In this document: positions 8,615 to 17,494 of the stretch, piece by piece
Layout: each line of letters begins with the position of its first letter
How positions within the stretch are numbered: the stretch's first letter is position 1
Source: Bacteroidota bacterium
GTDB lineage: Bacteria > Bacteroidota > Bacteroidia > Bacteroidales > Tannerellaceae
Direction: 5' to 3'
DNA length: 64,000 nucleotides
NCBI GenBank assembly: GCA_023429375.1
Contig: JAEYVY010000011.1
Location: 124,001 to 188,000, forward strand
Translations under genes and position numbers: made by a program
The notes under the pieces: model-generated
What the model was told of the DNA's origin: nothing
Databases searched by the model: none
Seen by the model: only the letters and a program-made list of their open reading frames with translations

Positions 8615-10131
8615 TTAGGAAGAGTAACCGTAAAAAAGGGATTAGAAACATGCTGTTCCTTAAGAATCTGTATCATCTTTGTCACCAACTCAGGCTGGTC
8701 GGAAGATAGATCATTTTTCTCAGACACATCTTCGGCCAGGTTATACAGGTAAGGGCGACCTTTTTTGACAACCATTTTCCAATCCCCCATGCGAAGGGCC
8801 ATCTGGTCTGTCTCACCAAACTCCCAATAGAAGAAATCGTGTATCTTCTGCCCTTCTTTACCCAATAAGGTAGCGGCAAACGAAAGCCCATCGAAATAAT
8901 CTACTTCTTTCTTCTTATTCGTATATTTCTTTACATAATTCTTTACCCCTACTAAATCGCAGAAGGTAGGCATCACATCGTAGAAGGCCAAGGGATGATT
9001 ATTTGTCGTTCCGGCAGGAACTTGTCCGGGCCAACGAACAATAAACGGAACACGAATTCCTCCTTCATGACACTGACGTTTTATCCCACGCAAATCACCG
9101 CTGCCTCTGAAAAATTCCGGATCAGCACCACCTTCTTGATGAGGGCCGTTATCGCTTGTAAAAAAGACAATCGTATTTTCATCCAATCCCTTTTCCTTCA
9201 GCTTCGCTAGAATCTCTCCTACATAAGCATCCAAACGAGTTACCATAGCTGCAAACTGAGCATGCGTATGTACCGACGGGTTGTATCGTGATCCTTCCTG
9301 TCCACCCCAAGTCTTGTCTTCAAAAAACTGCGACTTATAGGCCTCTACAATTGAATCCTCGGGTTGCACTAACTCTGCATGAGGCAAAGTATAAGTAAAT
9401 AAACCGAAGAATGGCGTTTTATTATTTTGCTTTTCCAACCAGTTTATTGCTTCTTGATGAATCAAATCTGCTGAATATTGCGTTCTCTTCAAATAATCTT
9501 TTCCAAACATCGGATACTTGATATTCTCATCCATCACGATTCGGATAACTGCCGTATCCCCCATCGAACGGCTATAACGATTTAGGAAGTTGGGATAGTA
9601 AAGATGTGCCTGAAACTGACAGATATAACCGTAAAACTCATCTATACCTCGCTTATCGGGGGTCGATGTAGAACCTTCGTAGCCACCCGCCCACTTTCCA
9701 AACATACCCGTTGTATAGCCATTGTCTTTCATTATTTCGGGGATGATGATATGATCGGGGTCATAAGGATGCTGTCCGACTACGGAATAATCATCATTCT
9801 CTCCGTATTTGATCCGTGGGGAGTTTGCCCAGTATTCTTTATTTCCCCTCACTTCGGTATGTCCGGTATGCTGTCCGGTCATAAAAGCGGCACGCGACGG
9901 AGCACTAACGGGGCTTCCCGCATAAGCTTGCATGAAGCGCATACCTTCGGCAACCATTTTATCTAAATTGGGCGTTTTTATATGTGTCTGCCCGTAACAA
10001 CTTAAATCGCCATACCCTAAATCATCACACATGATAAATAGTATATTCGGCTTAGAGCTTTTCTGTCCGGATGCGGCACAAAAACAAGCAGACAACCCGC
10101 TGACTAACAGCAAGATAATTCGAGTATTCAT
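8611..10131 (-). CDS. Sulfatase (arylsulfatase A-like), Ser-type
   Basis: A 506-residue type I sulfatase with a signal sequence. NILFIMCDDLGYGDLSCYG (about 29-47) supplies the metal-binding Asp pair. SAPSRAAFMTG follows, with Ser76 as the residue converted to formylglycine (S-x-P-S-R). The Ser form implies maturation by a radical-SAM anaerobic sulfatase-maturing enzyme, which is not in this window. Further family features are FFTSDNGPHQEGG and GDWKMV. It probably desulfates host or dietary glycans in the periplasm. There is no neighbouring glycan locus or SusCD pair, so the substrate cannot be assigned. Confidence 0.92.
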   Translation of the reverse strand: MNTRIILLLVSGLSACFCAASGQKSSKPNILFIMCDDLGYGDLSCYGQTHIKTPNLDKMVAEGMRFMQAYAGSPVSAPSRAAFMTGQHTGHTEVRGNKEYWANSPRIKYGENDDYSVVGQHPYDPDHIIIPEIMKDNGYTTGMFGKWAGGYEGSTSTPDKRGIDEFYGYICQFQAHLYYPNFLNRYSRSMGDTAVIRIVMDENIKYPMFGKDYLKRTQYSADLIHQEAINWLEKQNNKTPFFGLFTYTLPHAELVQPEDSIVEAYKSQFFEDKTWGGQEGSRYNPSVHTHAQFAAMVTRLDAYVGEILAKLKEKGLDENTIVFFTSDNGPHQEGGADPEFFRGSGDLRGIKRQCHEGGIRVPFIVRWPGQVPAGTTNNHPLAFYDVMPTFCDLVGVKNYVKKYTNKKKEVDYFDGLSFAATLLGKEGQKIHDFFYWEFGETDQMALRMGDWKMVVKKGRPYLYNLAEDVSEKNDLSSDQPELVTKMIQILKEQHVSNPFFTVTLPN

Positions 10132-10279
10132 TTGTTATTTGTTTATGGGGGATTAACCGCTCAATAAAAGTTATCGGTTCTGATATTTCCGGTAATTCAG
10201 CCTAATTATTTCAGTATCTTCATTATAAAACTTATAAATATGACATTTTTTGAAATTTATTAAAAAAAAATATCCCATG

Positions 10280-10312
10280 TTGTATAACATATTTCAAATA
10301 TTCATACATTTG
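10280..10312 (+). promoter_or_regulatory. Promoter with -33 and -7 elements for the small lipoprotein
   Basis: TTG at 10280-10282 and TACATTTG at 10305-10312 are separated by 22 bases, within the Bacteroidetes spacing range. This is the best two-part promoter seen in the window. Confidence 0.65.
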
Positions 10313-10359
10313 CAGTGTAATTATACAAACACTTATAGACATTTAAAAATTGAACTAAA

Positions 10360-10560
10360 ATGAAAAAGGTATTGGCATTCGTAGCTGTTATTGCAGCTGT
10401 TTCTTTTTCTTCTTGCGCAAACAAATCAGCTGAAGCTACAACTGAAGCTGTTGCAGAAACTGAAACTGTAGTAGAAGAAGTAGCTGTTGAAGCTGCTCCT
10501 GCTGACTCTGTTGCTGCTGTTGCTGACTCTGTTGCTGTTGAAGCTGCTCCAGCAGAATAA
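10360..10560 (+). CDS. Small Ala/Val/Glu-rich lipoprotein
   Basis: 66 residues. MKKVLAFVAVIAAVSFSSC is a lipoprotein signal with a lipobox Cys at residue 19. The mature part (about 47 residues) is almost only Ala, Val, Glu, Thr, Ser, Asp and Pro, with the repeated unit ADSVA and two copies of VEAAPA. It is acidic and probably unstructured. A good promoter, a start 48 bases downstream of the -7 box and a terminator after the stop argue that it is a real gene. The function is not recognised. The internal repeats probably arose by slippage. Confidence 0.8.
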   Translation: MKKVLAFVAVIAAVSFSSCANKSAEATTEAVAETETVVEEVAVEAAPADSVAAVADSVAVEAAPAE

Positions 10561-10586
10561 TCAGAAAGAAAAGAGCTTTAAGGCAG

Positions 10587-10614
10587 AGGGTGTCTGATGA
10601 AGGCGCCCTTTTTT
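10587..10614 (+). terminator. Terminator after the small lipoprotein
   Basis: AGGGTG pairs with CGCCCT (one G-U wobble) around an 11-base loop and runs into six T. Confidence 0.65.
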
Positions 10615-10654
10615 GTTGCCTTTTCGCAACGTAATCCGACATAAAATAAATCCT

Positions 10655-10841
10655 CTCATCCCGATGTTATTTTCTGTTGAATTACAACGCGTAAAAAACA
10701 CCTCGATGGTTAAAAAAAAACATCCCGAACGTTTTTAAAAACCATCGAGGTGTTTTTTAAAAACGTTCGGGGTGTTTTTTTTGAGCCTTATAGACCTTTA
10801 TTTTCAAGGCGTCTACCCCTTCTGATTCACATCGGGATGAG
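10655..10841. repeat. Nested and interleaved inverted repeats in a 323-bp gap
   Basis: This is the gap 10561-10883 between two converging genes. An outer 13-bp perfect inverted repeat (10655-10667 and 10829-10841, CTCATCCCGATGT and its complement) encloses two inner pairs. Pair A is 10693-10711 with 10740-10758, 19 bp and perfect. Pair B is 10713-10736 with 10759-10782, 24 bp with one T-G wobble. The inner order is A-B-A'-B', so the two hairpins overlap and exclude one another unless a pseudoknot forms. The arms share the core CAyCyCGA flanked by A and T runs. No gene is seen in the gap. Confidence 0.85.
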
Positions 10842-10883
10842 CCTTGTTTTTTTTAGCCTTTATCTTGATAATACTATTTTAGA

Positions 10884-13001
10884 TTATTTCAAGCCTCTAT
10901 TTTCAAGTAATGCATCTGTTCCCGGTTCTTTACCACGGAAGTTTACATACATAACTGAAGCGTCATCGATTCCACCTGGAGTCAATACATAGTTGCGGAA
11001 TTTAGTTGCCACCTCTTGATTGAAGATATCACCGGTTTCTTTAAATGCACGGAATGCATCGCAATCGAGCACTTCAGACCATAGATAGCTATAGTAACCA
11101 GCTGTATATCCACCACCCATTGTGTGGTTGAAATAAGTTGTACGATAACGAGAAGGTATTTGCTTCAATAATCCGCGTTTGCTTAAAGTCTTGTCTTCAA
11201 AATCCATCACATTCAAGTCTTGTGGAATTTCTTTCATCACATGGAAATCCATATCCAATAATGAAGCTGCCACATATTCGGTTGTTACGAACCCTTGACC
11301 GTACTTACCGCTCTTATCTAATTTGTCAATTAGTTCAGCAGGAATTACTTCGCCTGTTTGATAATGTTTAGCAAATACTTTCAACACTTCCGGTTCGAAT
11401 ACCCAATGTTCCATAATTTGTGAAGGCAATTCAACGAAATCGCGAGGTACGCCTGAAACACCATAATAATGTACATCCTTGAATAAGTTATGTAAAGCGT
11501 GACCGAATTCGTGGAATAACGTATTTGCTTCGTCTGCGCTCAACAATGCTGGTTGTCCTTCTGCAGGAGGAGTGAAGTTACAAACGATAGTCACAACCGG
11601 AGCTAAACGTTTGCCATCTTTGTAAGTTTGTGAGCGATAAGTACCACACCATGCACCTCCACGTTTGCTTTCACGTGGGAAGAAGTCCATATACAATACA
11701 CCTAGGTGCGTACCGTCTTTATCTTCACATTCAAAGGCAACAGCATCTGGATGAGGAAGTGGAATATCTTTGATTGGAGTAAAGGTGATGCCATATAATT
11801 TATTGGCTACATAGAATACGCCTTCATAAACGTTTTCAAGTTTTAAGTAAGGACGTACTTCATTTTCATCCAAGTCGAATTTAGATTTCTTAGCCTTTTC
11901 GAAATAGTAGCGCCAATCCCAACCTTCCGGTTCAAAACTACCGCCTTCTTTCTTGATTTCAGCTTTGATATCGTTAAGTTCTTCTTTTGCCTTAGCCAAT
12001 GCTGGAGTCCATACTTCGTTCAACAACTTATATACATTGTCAGCATTCTTAGCCATGCGTTCTTCCAAAACGAATGAAGCATAGTCTTCGTAACCCATCA
12101 GTTTCGCTTTTTCAAGACGAAGGCTGATCAGCTTACGAACCACTTCTTTATTGTCTGCATCGTTATTGTTATTGCCACGGTTGATGTATCCTTTGAAAAT
12201 CTTTTCGCGCAGCTCGCGATTTTCAGCATATTGCAAGAATGGCATTACACTTGGATTGTGAAGCGTAAATACCCATTTGCCTTCCATGCCATTTGCTTTT
12301 GCTGTAGCAGCAGCAGTAGCAATCAAACTTTCAGGAAGACCGGCCAGATCGGCTTCTTTTTCAACTACCAACTTGAAATCATTGGTTTCTTTCAGCATAT
12401 TTTGGCCGAAAGTAAGCTGAAGCATAGCTATTTGGCTATTAAGCTCACGTAATTTCGCTTGATCTTCTTCGCTTAGGTTAGCACCGCCACGAACGAAATC
12501 TTTATAGGTTTCTTCTAGTAATTTTGCTTGTTCTTTATTTAAACCTAATTGATCACGTTTTTCGTAAACTGCTTTTACGCGTGCAAACAATTTAGGGTTA
12601 AGGCTGATATCATCAGAATGTTTTGATTGCAATGGTGACAATTCGCGGCTCAAACTTTGCATTTCATCGTTTGTGCTTGCTGAATTTTGTCCACCGAAAA
12701 CGATAGCTACCTTACGATAGAGAGCACCGCTCTTTTCTAATGCTTCAATCGTATTTTCGAAATTAGGTTCATCCGTTTGATTAATAATAGCATCGATTTC
12801 CTTAACCTGCTCTTCCATTCCTTTTAGGAAAGCGGGTTTATAATGCTCCAGTTTGATTTGATCAAAAGGAGGCACACCGAATGGGGTTGTATACTCCGTA
12901 AAGAACGGGTTATCGTTTTCTCCGCCGGCTGTCTTTTTATCAGACGAGCCACATGCACTAAGTGCAACAGCGATACCTGCAACCATGACAAATTTTTTCA
13001 T
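10884..13001 (-). CDS. dcp: M3 family metallopeptidase, dipeptidyl carboxypeptidase-like lipoprotein
   Basis: About 705 residues. The zinc site HEFGHALH begins at residue 497 (His497, Glu498, His501). DDASVMYVNFRGKEP is near the C-terminus. The N-terminus MKKFVMVAGIAVALSAC is a lipoprotein signal with Cys18, so the enzyme is exported and lipid-anchored. The frame is open 41 codons further upstream, but ATG 13001 gives the proper signal peptide and follows the -7 box at 13038. M3 enzymes of this length (Dcp/oligopeptidase A group) trim oligopeptides; C-terminal dipeptide release is likely but inferred. Confidence 0.92.
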   Translation of the reverse strand: MKKFVMVAGIAVALSACGSSDKKTAGGENDNPFFTEYTTPFGVPPFDQIKLEHYKPAFLKGMEEQVKEIDAIINQTDEPNFENTIEALEKSGALYRKVAIVFGGQNSASTNDEMQSLSRELSPLQSKHSDDISLNPKLFARVKAVYEKRDQLGLNKEQAKLLEETYKDFVRGGANLSEEDQAKLRELNSQIAMLQLTFGQNMLKETNDFKLVVEKEADLAGLPESLIATAAATAKANGMEGKWVFTLHNPSVMPFLQYAENRELREKIFKGYINRGNNNNDADNKEVVRKLISLRLEKAKLMGYEDYASFVLEERMAKNADNVYKLLNEVWTPALAKAKEELNDIKAEIKKEGGSFEPEGWDWRYYFEKAKKSKFDLDENEVRPYLKLENVYEGVFYVANKLYGITFTPIKDIPLPHPDAVAFECEDKDGTHLGVLYMDFFPRESKRGGAWCGTYRSQTYKDGKRLAPVVTIVCNFTPPAEGQPALLSADEANTLFHEFGHALHNLFKDVHYYGVSGVPRDFVELPSQIMEHWVFEPEVLKVFAKHYQTGEVIPAELIDKLDKSGKYGQGFVTTEYVAASLLDMDFHVMKEIPQDLNVMDFEDKTLSKRGLLKQIPSRYRTTYFNHTMGGGYTAGYYSYLWSEVLDCDAFRAFKETGDIFNQEVATKFRNYVLTPGGIDDASVMYVNFRGKEPGTDALLENRGLK

Positions 13002-13037
13002 CCGCAAATAATAATTTATATTAATATTAGTTTGATA

Positions 13038-13045
13038 CAAATATA
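13038..13045 (-). promoter_or_regulatory. -7 box upstream of the M3 peptidase
   Basis: TATATTTG on the minus strand lies 36 bases before the ATG at 13001. It supports the shorter start, because the longer frame would begin upstream of this promoter. Confidence 0.55.
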
Positions 13046-13095
13046 GGAGTTTTTTGTATTTCTTTGAACGATAAAACACTAAATAGAAACGAATC

Positions 13096-14043
13096 ATGAA
13101 CAGAATTTGTGAATTATTTAACATAACGTACCCAGTTATTCAAGGGGGTATGGTATGGTGCAGTGGATGGAGATTAGCTTCAGCGGTGAGCAATGCCGGA
13201 GGATTAGGATTAATCGGGGCCGGATCAATGCACCCAGAAGTGTTGCGTGAGCATATTCGCAAATGTAAAGACGCCACAAACAAACCTTTCGGGGTAAATG
13301 TACCCTTGATGTATCCCGAAATTGAAACAATCATGAATATCATCATAGAAGAAGGTGTCAAGATTGTATTCACCTCGGCAGGTAATCCGAAAACATGGAC
13401 GAAACACCTGCAAGAAAAGGGAATTAAAGTAGCCCACGTAGTAAGCAGTTCTAAGTTTGCCGCCAAATGTGAGGAAGCCGGTGTAGACGCAATCGTTGCC
13501 GAAGGCTTTGAAGCAGGGGGACATAACGGGCGTGAAGAAACAACTACGCTCTGCCTTATTCCTGCCGTCAGGAAAGCCACCTCTCTCCCATTGATGGCTG
13601 CCGGAGGTATCGGAACGGGCGAGGCGATGCTTGCCACATTTGCTTTAGGGGCTGAAGGTGTTCAAATAGGAACCCGTTTTGCACTAACCAAAGAAAGTTC
13701 GGCGCACGAGAATTTCAAAAACCTATGTCTCAACCTCAATGAAGGTGACACAAAACTTTTATTGAAAAAGCTTTCACCTACTCGTCTGGTAAAAGGTACG
13801 TTCACCTCGGCTGTGGAAGAAGCGGAAGCTAGAGGTGCCTCTGTCGAAGAATTAAGAGAACTTTTAGGTAAAGGACGTGCAAAAAAGGGTATCTTCGAAG
13901 GGAATCTGGAAGAAGGCGAGCTTGAGATTGGTCAAGTAGCCTCTTTATTCAAAGAGGAACAATCTGTTGAAGAAGTCATGGCCGAAATAATGGACAGCTT
14001 CAACAAGAAAACAAAGGAATTATCCTCCATAAACCTACAATAA
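13096..14043 (+). CDS. Nitronate monooxygenase / FabK-like flavin oxidoreductase
   Basis: 315 residues, an FMN TIM barrel of the 2-nitropropane dioxygenase/FabK group. Visible family segments are YPVIQGGMVWCSG, SNAGGLGLIGAGS, EGFEAGGHNG (with the His used for catalysis in the family) and GVQIGTRFALTKES. It either oxidises nitronates or acts as an FMN-dependent enoyl-ACP reductase; motifs alone do not separate these. It lies head-to-head with the M3 peptidase gene and 10 bases before the next membrane protein gene. Confidence 0.87.
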   Translation: MNRICELFNITYPVIQGGMVWCSGWRLASAVSNAGGLGLIGAGSMHPEVLREHIRKCKDATNKPFGVNVPLMYPEIETIMNIIIEEGVKIVFTSAGNPKTWTKHLQEKGIKVAHVVSSSKFAAKCEEAGVDAIVAEGFEAGGHNGREETTTLCLIPAVRKATSLPLMAAGGIGTGEAMLATFALGAEGVQIGTRFALTKESSAHENFKNLCLNLNEGDTKLLLKKLSPTRLVKGTFTSAVEEAEARGASVEELRELLGKGRAKKGIFEGNLEEGELEIGQVASLFKEEQSVEEVMAEIMDSFNKKTKELSSINLQ

Positions 14044-14053
14044 TCAATTATGT

Positions 14054-15712
14054 ATGAAGCGAATAGACTGGAATAAATTACGAGCAGACGCACTGTCGAC
14101 GGTAGAAGCCTTTCCGGTTGAGATTGTGCTAAGTATCTGCATGTTTGTTGCTGCTTCAATTAAAAAGGAAGCAAGTTCCTGGCACTCGGATTATGTTTAT
14201 AATTCGTTACTGCTTATCCCCTTATGCTGCATCATTAGCTTTGCACTCAATCACTTGCTTACTTCTCGTCGCACAAGATGGGTCTATTATGCCAGTCTAT
14301 TCCTCGTATGTTTCACACCATTCATTGCCGTAGGAGATCCTCCGGGCCTAGCATATGGTATCACCTGGATAATTGGAATCTCGGCCTTGTTGGTTTGCCG
14401 GATGCAAAAGGACAACCTTTTCTTTACGATAGACACGCTGCGTGTTCCTTATCATATAGCCATCAGCGGGATCCTTACCTTGTCGCTGGCTGGCTTACTT
14501 ATGGGGATTTACGCATCATTGGTCTATATCTTTGACTTCGACACGACTCATATGGATCATGTCATATTTTATTTGTTCATCTTCCCACTAACAATCGTAG
14601 CCCCATTTCTCTTTTGTTTATTCCAAAATAGGGAAGATAAGAAGTACGAATGGTCTGCCAATCGTTTTTTTGAGATTTTAAATAACTGGATTGTTTCACC
14701 GGCTCTATTGGCCTATACAACACTGCTCTACATTTATGGTCTCAAAATACTGCTGACTTGGGATCTACCGAAAGGGATGTTGTCTTATATGATATCCATT
14801 TATCTCTTTTTGGCTGTAGTTGCAAGAGCCTGTCAAAAGCTGCTAAAGAAAGAATTTTATTCCTGGTTCTACACAAAATTCCATTTGATTGCCATTCCGA
14901 TTATCATCCTCTTCTGGGTAGGTATTCTATATAGGATTCAGGAATATGGATTTACGGAAGAACGCGTGTATCTGTCTCTTCTGGCCATACTTATTTCAGT
15001 GGTATCGTTGCTTCCATTCAGTACCACAAAGTACCTTTATTTCGTTTATTTCGTTATAGGATTTTTGGCGATATTTACCTACATCCCGCCCATCAGTGCA
15101 AAGAGTTTGGGGGTAATGTCTCAGGAAAGCCGACTGAATGGTATTATCAAAGCATTTGATCTAAAAGATCCGGAAACCGGACTTATCAGAACAAAGAATA
15201 TCCCAGAATCTTTCATGAGCAATTCGACCAAAGAGGATTATCAAAAGTTGGTCGATATTTTCAGATACCTGACCAGCCAGACTTCAGGAGAATATATGAA
15301 AGATAAATACGGATACAGTTCAGTTGTCGAACTGAATAAAGGTCTGTTTGCTGAAAAAACGCCTGACTATATTAAAGAGTCTGGCCTATTTGATAAAGTT
15401 AAATATATACAGCGAACTGGAGGTTCTATAATCGCAATCGACGGATATACCAAATTGTATGATTCCCATTTCATTCCGGTTATTCAAGGGGATTCGCTCT
15501 ACCTGAAGAGAGATTCAGTCCTTGTAACAACATTCTGTATTCGAGACTTTTTGTCTGATCATCCGGAAATTTTACGTGATGACGATAATACAGCCGACAT
15601 AGATAGCTTGTTGTATTTTAAGAATGATTCGTGCCTAGCCATCATCGACTACATGAATATTAGAAACGAAAAAATCGAATATTTGTCAGTAAAAAATTTA
15701 TTAAAAAAATAA
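14054..15712 (+). CDS. DUF4153-like multi-pass membrane protein
   Basis: 552 residues. About ten hydrophobic segments fill residues 20-350, followed by a soluble C-terminal part of about 200 residues rich in charged and Tyr residues. The arrangement and segments such as LCCIISFALNHLL fit the Bacteroidetes DUF4153 family of unknown function; this assignment is from memory and moderate. It starts 10 bases after the oxidoreductase gene and is probably cotranscribed with it. Confidence 0.65.
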   Translation: MKRIDWNKLRADALSTVEAFPVEIVLSICMFVAASIKKEASSWHSDYVYNSLLLIPLCCIISFALNHLLTSRRTRWVYYASLFLVCFTPFIAVGDPPGLAYGITWIIGISALLVCRMQKDNLFFTIDTLRVPYHIAISGILTLSLAGLLMGIYASLVYIFDFDTTHMDHVIFYLFIFPLTIVAPFLFCLFQNREDKKYEWSANRFFEILNNWIVSPALLAYTTLLYIYGLKILLTWDLPKGMLSYMISIYLFLAVVARACQKLLKKEFYSWFYTKFHLIAIPIIILFWVGILYRIQEYGFTEERVYLSLLAILISVVSLLPFSTTKYLYFVYFVIGFLAIFTYIPPISAKSLGVMSQESRLNGIIKAFDLKDPETGLIRTKNIPESFMSNSTKEDYQKLVDIFRYLTSQTSGEYMKDKYGYSSVVELNKGLFAEKTPDYIKESGLFDKVKYIQRTGGSIIAIDGYTKLYDSHFIPVIQGDSLYLKRDSVLVTTFCIRDFLSDHPEILRDDDNTADIDSLLYFKNDSCLAIIDYMNIRNEKIEYLSVKNLLKK

Positions 15713-15793
15713 TTTTTTTATTTTCGCAGTCACACTTTAAATCTAAAGAAACAGTATAAATTCATACTTACTAATAATCAAAAACGGACACAT

Positions 15794-16747
15794 ATGGCTG
15801 CTCAATCATTAAACGAATTACTTATCCAAGCCATGGAAAGTAAGATTCCAGACGGAACCAGATTAGCGAATGTACTAATTGATATACTTTTTATTGGAAA
15901 AGAAGCCGTCTACAGAAGGCTTCGAGGGGAAGTACCGTTTACTTTAAATGAAGCAGCCATAATTGCCCAGGAATTAGGTATCTCATTGGACAATACCATT
16001 GGTACCAAAAACAACAAGAGTGCATTGTTTAATTTGAGTATTGTGGATATTGAAGATCCAATTATTACCTACGAAAAGATTGTCAAAAGATATTGTGATT
16101 TATATAAATCACTGCGTAATTTTGAGAACACAGAATTAGGCTTGGCAGCCAATATCATTCCGCATGGTTTATTCCTTAAATATTCTAACTTGGCAAAACT
16201 CAGACTATTTAAGTGGCTATATCAAAATGACAAAAACAACACCTACAATTTTGTAGTAAGCGACAAATTGCGTAGTTTACAAAAAGAATACGTCCGTGAA
16301 GTTCAGCATATTAAATCGACCATTTATATTCTCGATAACCATATATTCGATAGCTTCATCAACGACGTACACTATTTTATCAATATAGGTCTTATAAACA
16401 AACAAGAAATTGAAGAGATTAAGACTGAATTGTTGGAGCTTTTAGATGAAATTGAAGAATTTGCAACTAAAGGAAAGTTCAAAACTGGCACAAATATCCA
16501 AATCTATATATCGAATATTAATTTTGAAGCAACCTACACATACTTAACCAGCCCCATGCATAATTTGGCATCATACAGGTTGTACGGTATAAATGCAATC
16601 TATACCCCTGATCCGTTCCTTTATGAATTTAATCGGGATTTCATCCAATCATTAAAGAAATATTCAACATTAATATCTGAAAGTGCAGAGATGCAACGCA
16701 TCCAATATCTGAATAAACAGAGGGAAATCATCCAGTCCTTATCTTAA
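15794..16747 (+). CDS. Helix-turn-helix protein of unknown function
   Basis: 317 residues. Residues about 20-62 look like a Cro/C1-type helix-turn-helix: LFIGKEAVYRRLRGEVPFTL followed by EAAIIAQELGISLDN. The rest (about 80-317) is mostly helical, with many Lys, Asn, Tyr and Ile, and no domain I recognise. It could be a transcription regulator with a large ligand or oligomerisation domain. The coding sequence is more A+T-rich than its neighbours. It overlaps the convergent kinase-like gene by 4 bases at the stops. Confidence 0.6.
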   Translation: MAAQSLNELLIQAMESKIPDGTRLANVLIDILFIGKEAVYRRLRGEVPFTLNEAAIIAQELGISLDNTIGTKNNKSALFNLSIVDIEDPIITYEKIVKRYCDLYKSLRNFENTELGLAANIIPHGLFLKYSNLAKLRLFKWLYQNDKNNTYNFVVSDKLRSLQKEYVREVQHIKSTIYILDNHIFDSFINDVHYFINIGLINKQEIEEIKTELLELLDEIEEFATKGKFKTGTNIQIYISNINFEATYTYLTSPMHNLASYRLYGINAIYTPDPFLYEFNRDFIQSLKKYSTLISESAEMQRIQYLNKQREIIQSLS

Positions 16748-17364
16748 TAGAACTTTCTTAGAATAAGGTCTTTAATATAAACAGCTGTTTCATCGATTCC
16801 CAAAAGGGATGAATCGATGGACAGGTTATAAGATAGTGCGCTTCCCCAAATCTTATTGGTATAATAATTATAGTATGCTGCCCTTTCCTTATCCGTTTTG
16901 ATAATAAGCTCTTCAGCATGCATTTTACTTAAGTTATACCTTTCCATGATACGGGTTATGCGTTCCGGCATTGGGCTATGTATAAACACACTCAAACAAT
17001 CGGCATCGTCTCTTAAAATATAGTCGGCACAACGCCCTACCAACACGCAAGCATGTTTATTGGCAAGGTTACGTATCGTATCGCTTTGTAGCTTGAACAA
17101 ACCATCATTGGTCAATATATCCGAATAGGGTGTAAACATTCCCATATAAGGCAGTCCTACGGTAAAAGCATGAGACAAAGCATGTGAAGAGCGTTCGTCA
17201 GCCTTTTCAAAAAAAGCTTTGTTCAAGCCACTTTCTTTAGCAGCAAGTACAATCAATTCCTTATCATAAAATGCGATTCCTAGCAGCTCTGCCAATTTAT
17301 GACCTACTGCATATCCGCCACTTCCAAATTGACGTCCAATTGTAATTTTAAACTTTGTCTTCAT
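16744..17364 (-). CDS. Cytidylate kinase-like protein
   Basis: 206 residues with the N-terminus KFKITIGRQFGSGGYAVG, typical of the Cytidylate_kin2 (AAK-like) family, where GRQFGSGG replaces the classic P-loop. Further family features are FYDKELIVLAAKESGL, CVLVGRCADYIL and a C-terminal YYNYYTNKIWG. It is probably a nucleotide or small-molecule kinase. It is not the standard cmk, and its substrate is unknown. It is transcribed away from the methionine sulfoxide reductase gene. Confidence 0.85.
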   Translation of the reverse strand: MKTKFKITIGRQFGSGGYAVGHKLAELLGIAFYDKELIVLAAKESGLNKAFFEKADERSSHALSHAFTVGLPYMGMFTPYSDILTNDGLFKLQSDTIRNLANKHACVLVGRCADYILRDDADCLSVFIHSPMPERITRIMERYNLSKMHAEELIIKTDKERAAYYNYYTNKIWGSALSYNLSIDSSLLGIDETAVYIKDLILRKFY

Positions 17365-17394
17365 AGTTTAATCATTTTAGTGGGTTGTGCCAAT

Positions 17395-17413
17395 ATACAA
17401 TATTATATTGTAT
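17395..17413. promoter_or_regulatory. Dyad between kinase-like and fRMsr genes
   Basis: ATACAATA and TATTGTAT form a perfect 8-bp inverted repeat with a 3-base spacer. It sits in the A+T-rich divergent intergenic region 17365-17494, 31 bases from the kinase-like ATG. It could be an operator; chance in A+T-rich DNA is possible. Confidence 0.35.
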
Positions 17414-17494
17414 TTATATTACAATAATCATCATTATTTCTGCTATTTGATTTATTGTTATATCTTCACCTGCTTTTTATTAAACAGTTTAGTT

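Noticed and set aside
10436..10642. Gln/Leu-rich minus-strand frame opposite the small lipoprotein
   Set aside because: It is the antisense shadow of the GCT/GTT/GAA repeats; Gln-Leu tracts come from the repeat complement, and no start signal is seen.
10685..10782. Short CRISPR-like array
   Set aside because: The repeated elements are inverted and interleaved, not direct repeats with uniform spacers, and no cas genes are nearby.
13002..13124. 41-codon upstream extension of the M3 peptidase
   Set aside because: It would start upstream of the -7 box at 13038, cross the divergent gene start, and bury the lipoprotein signal.
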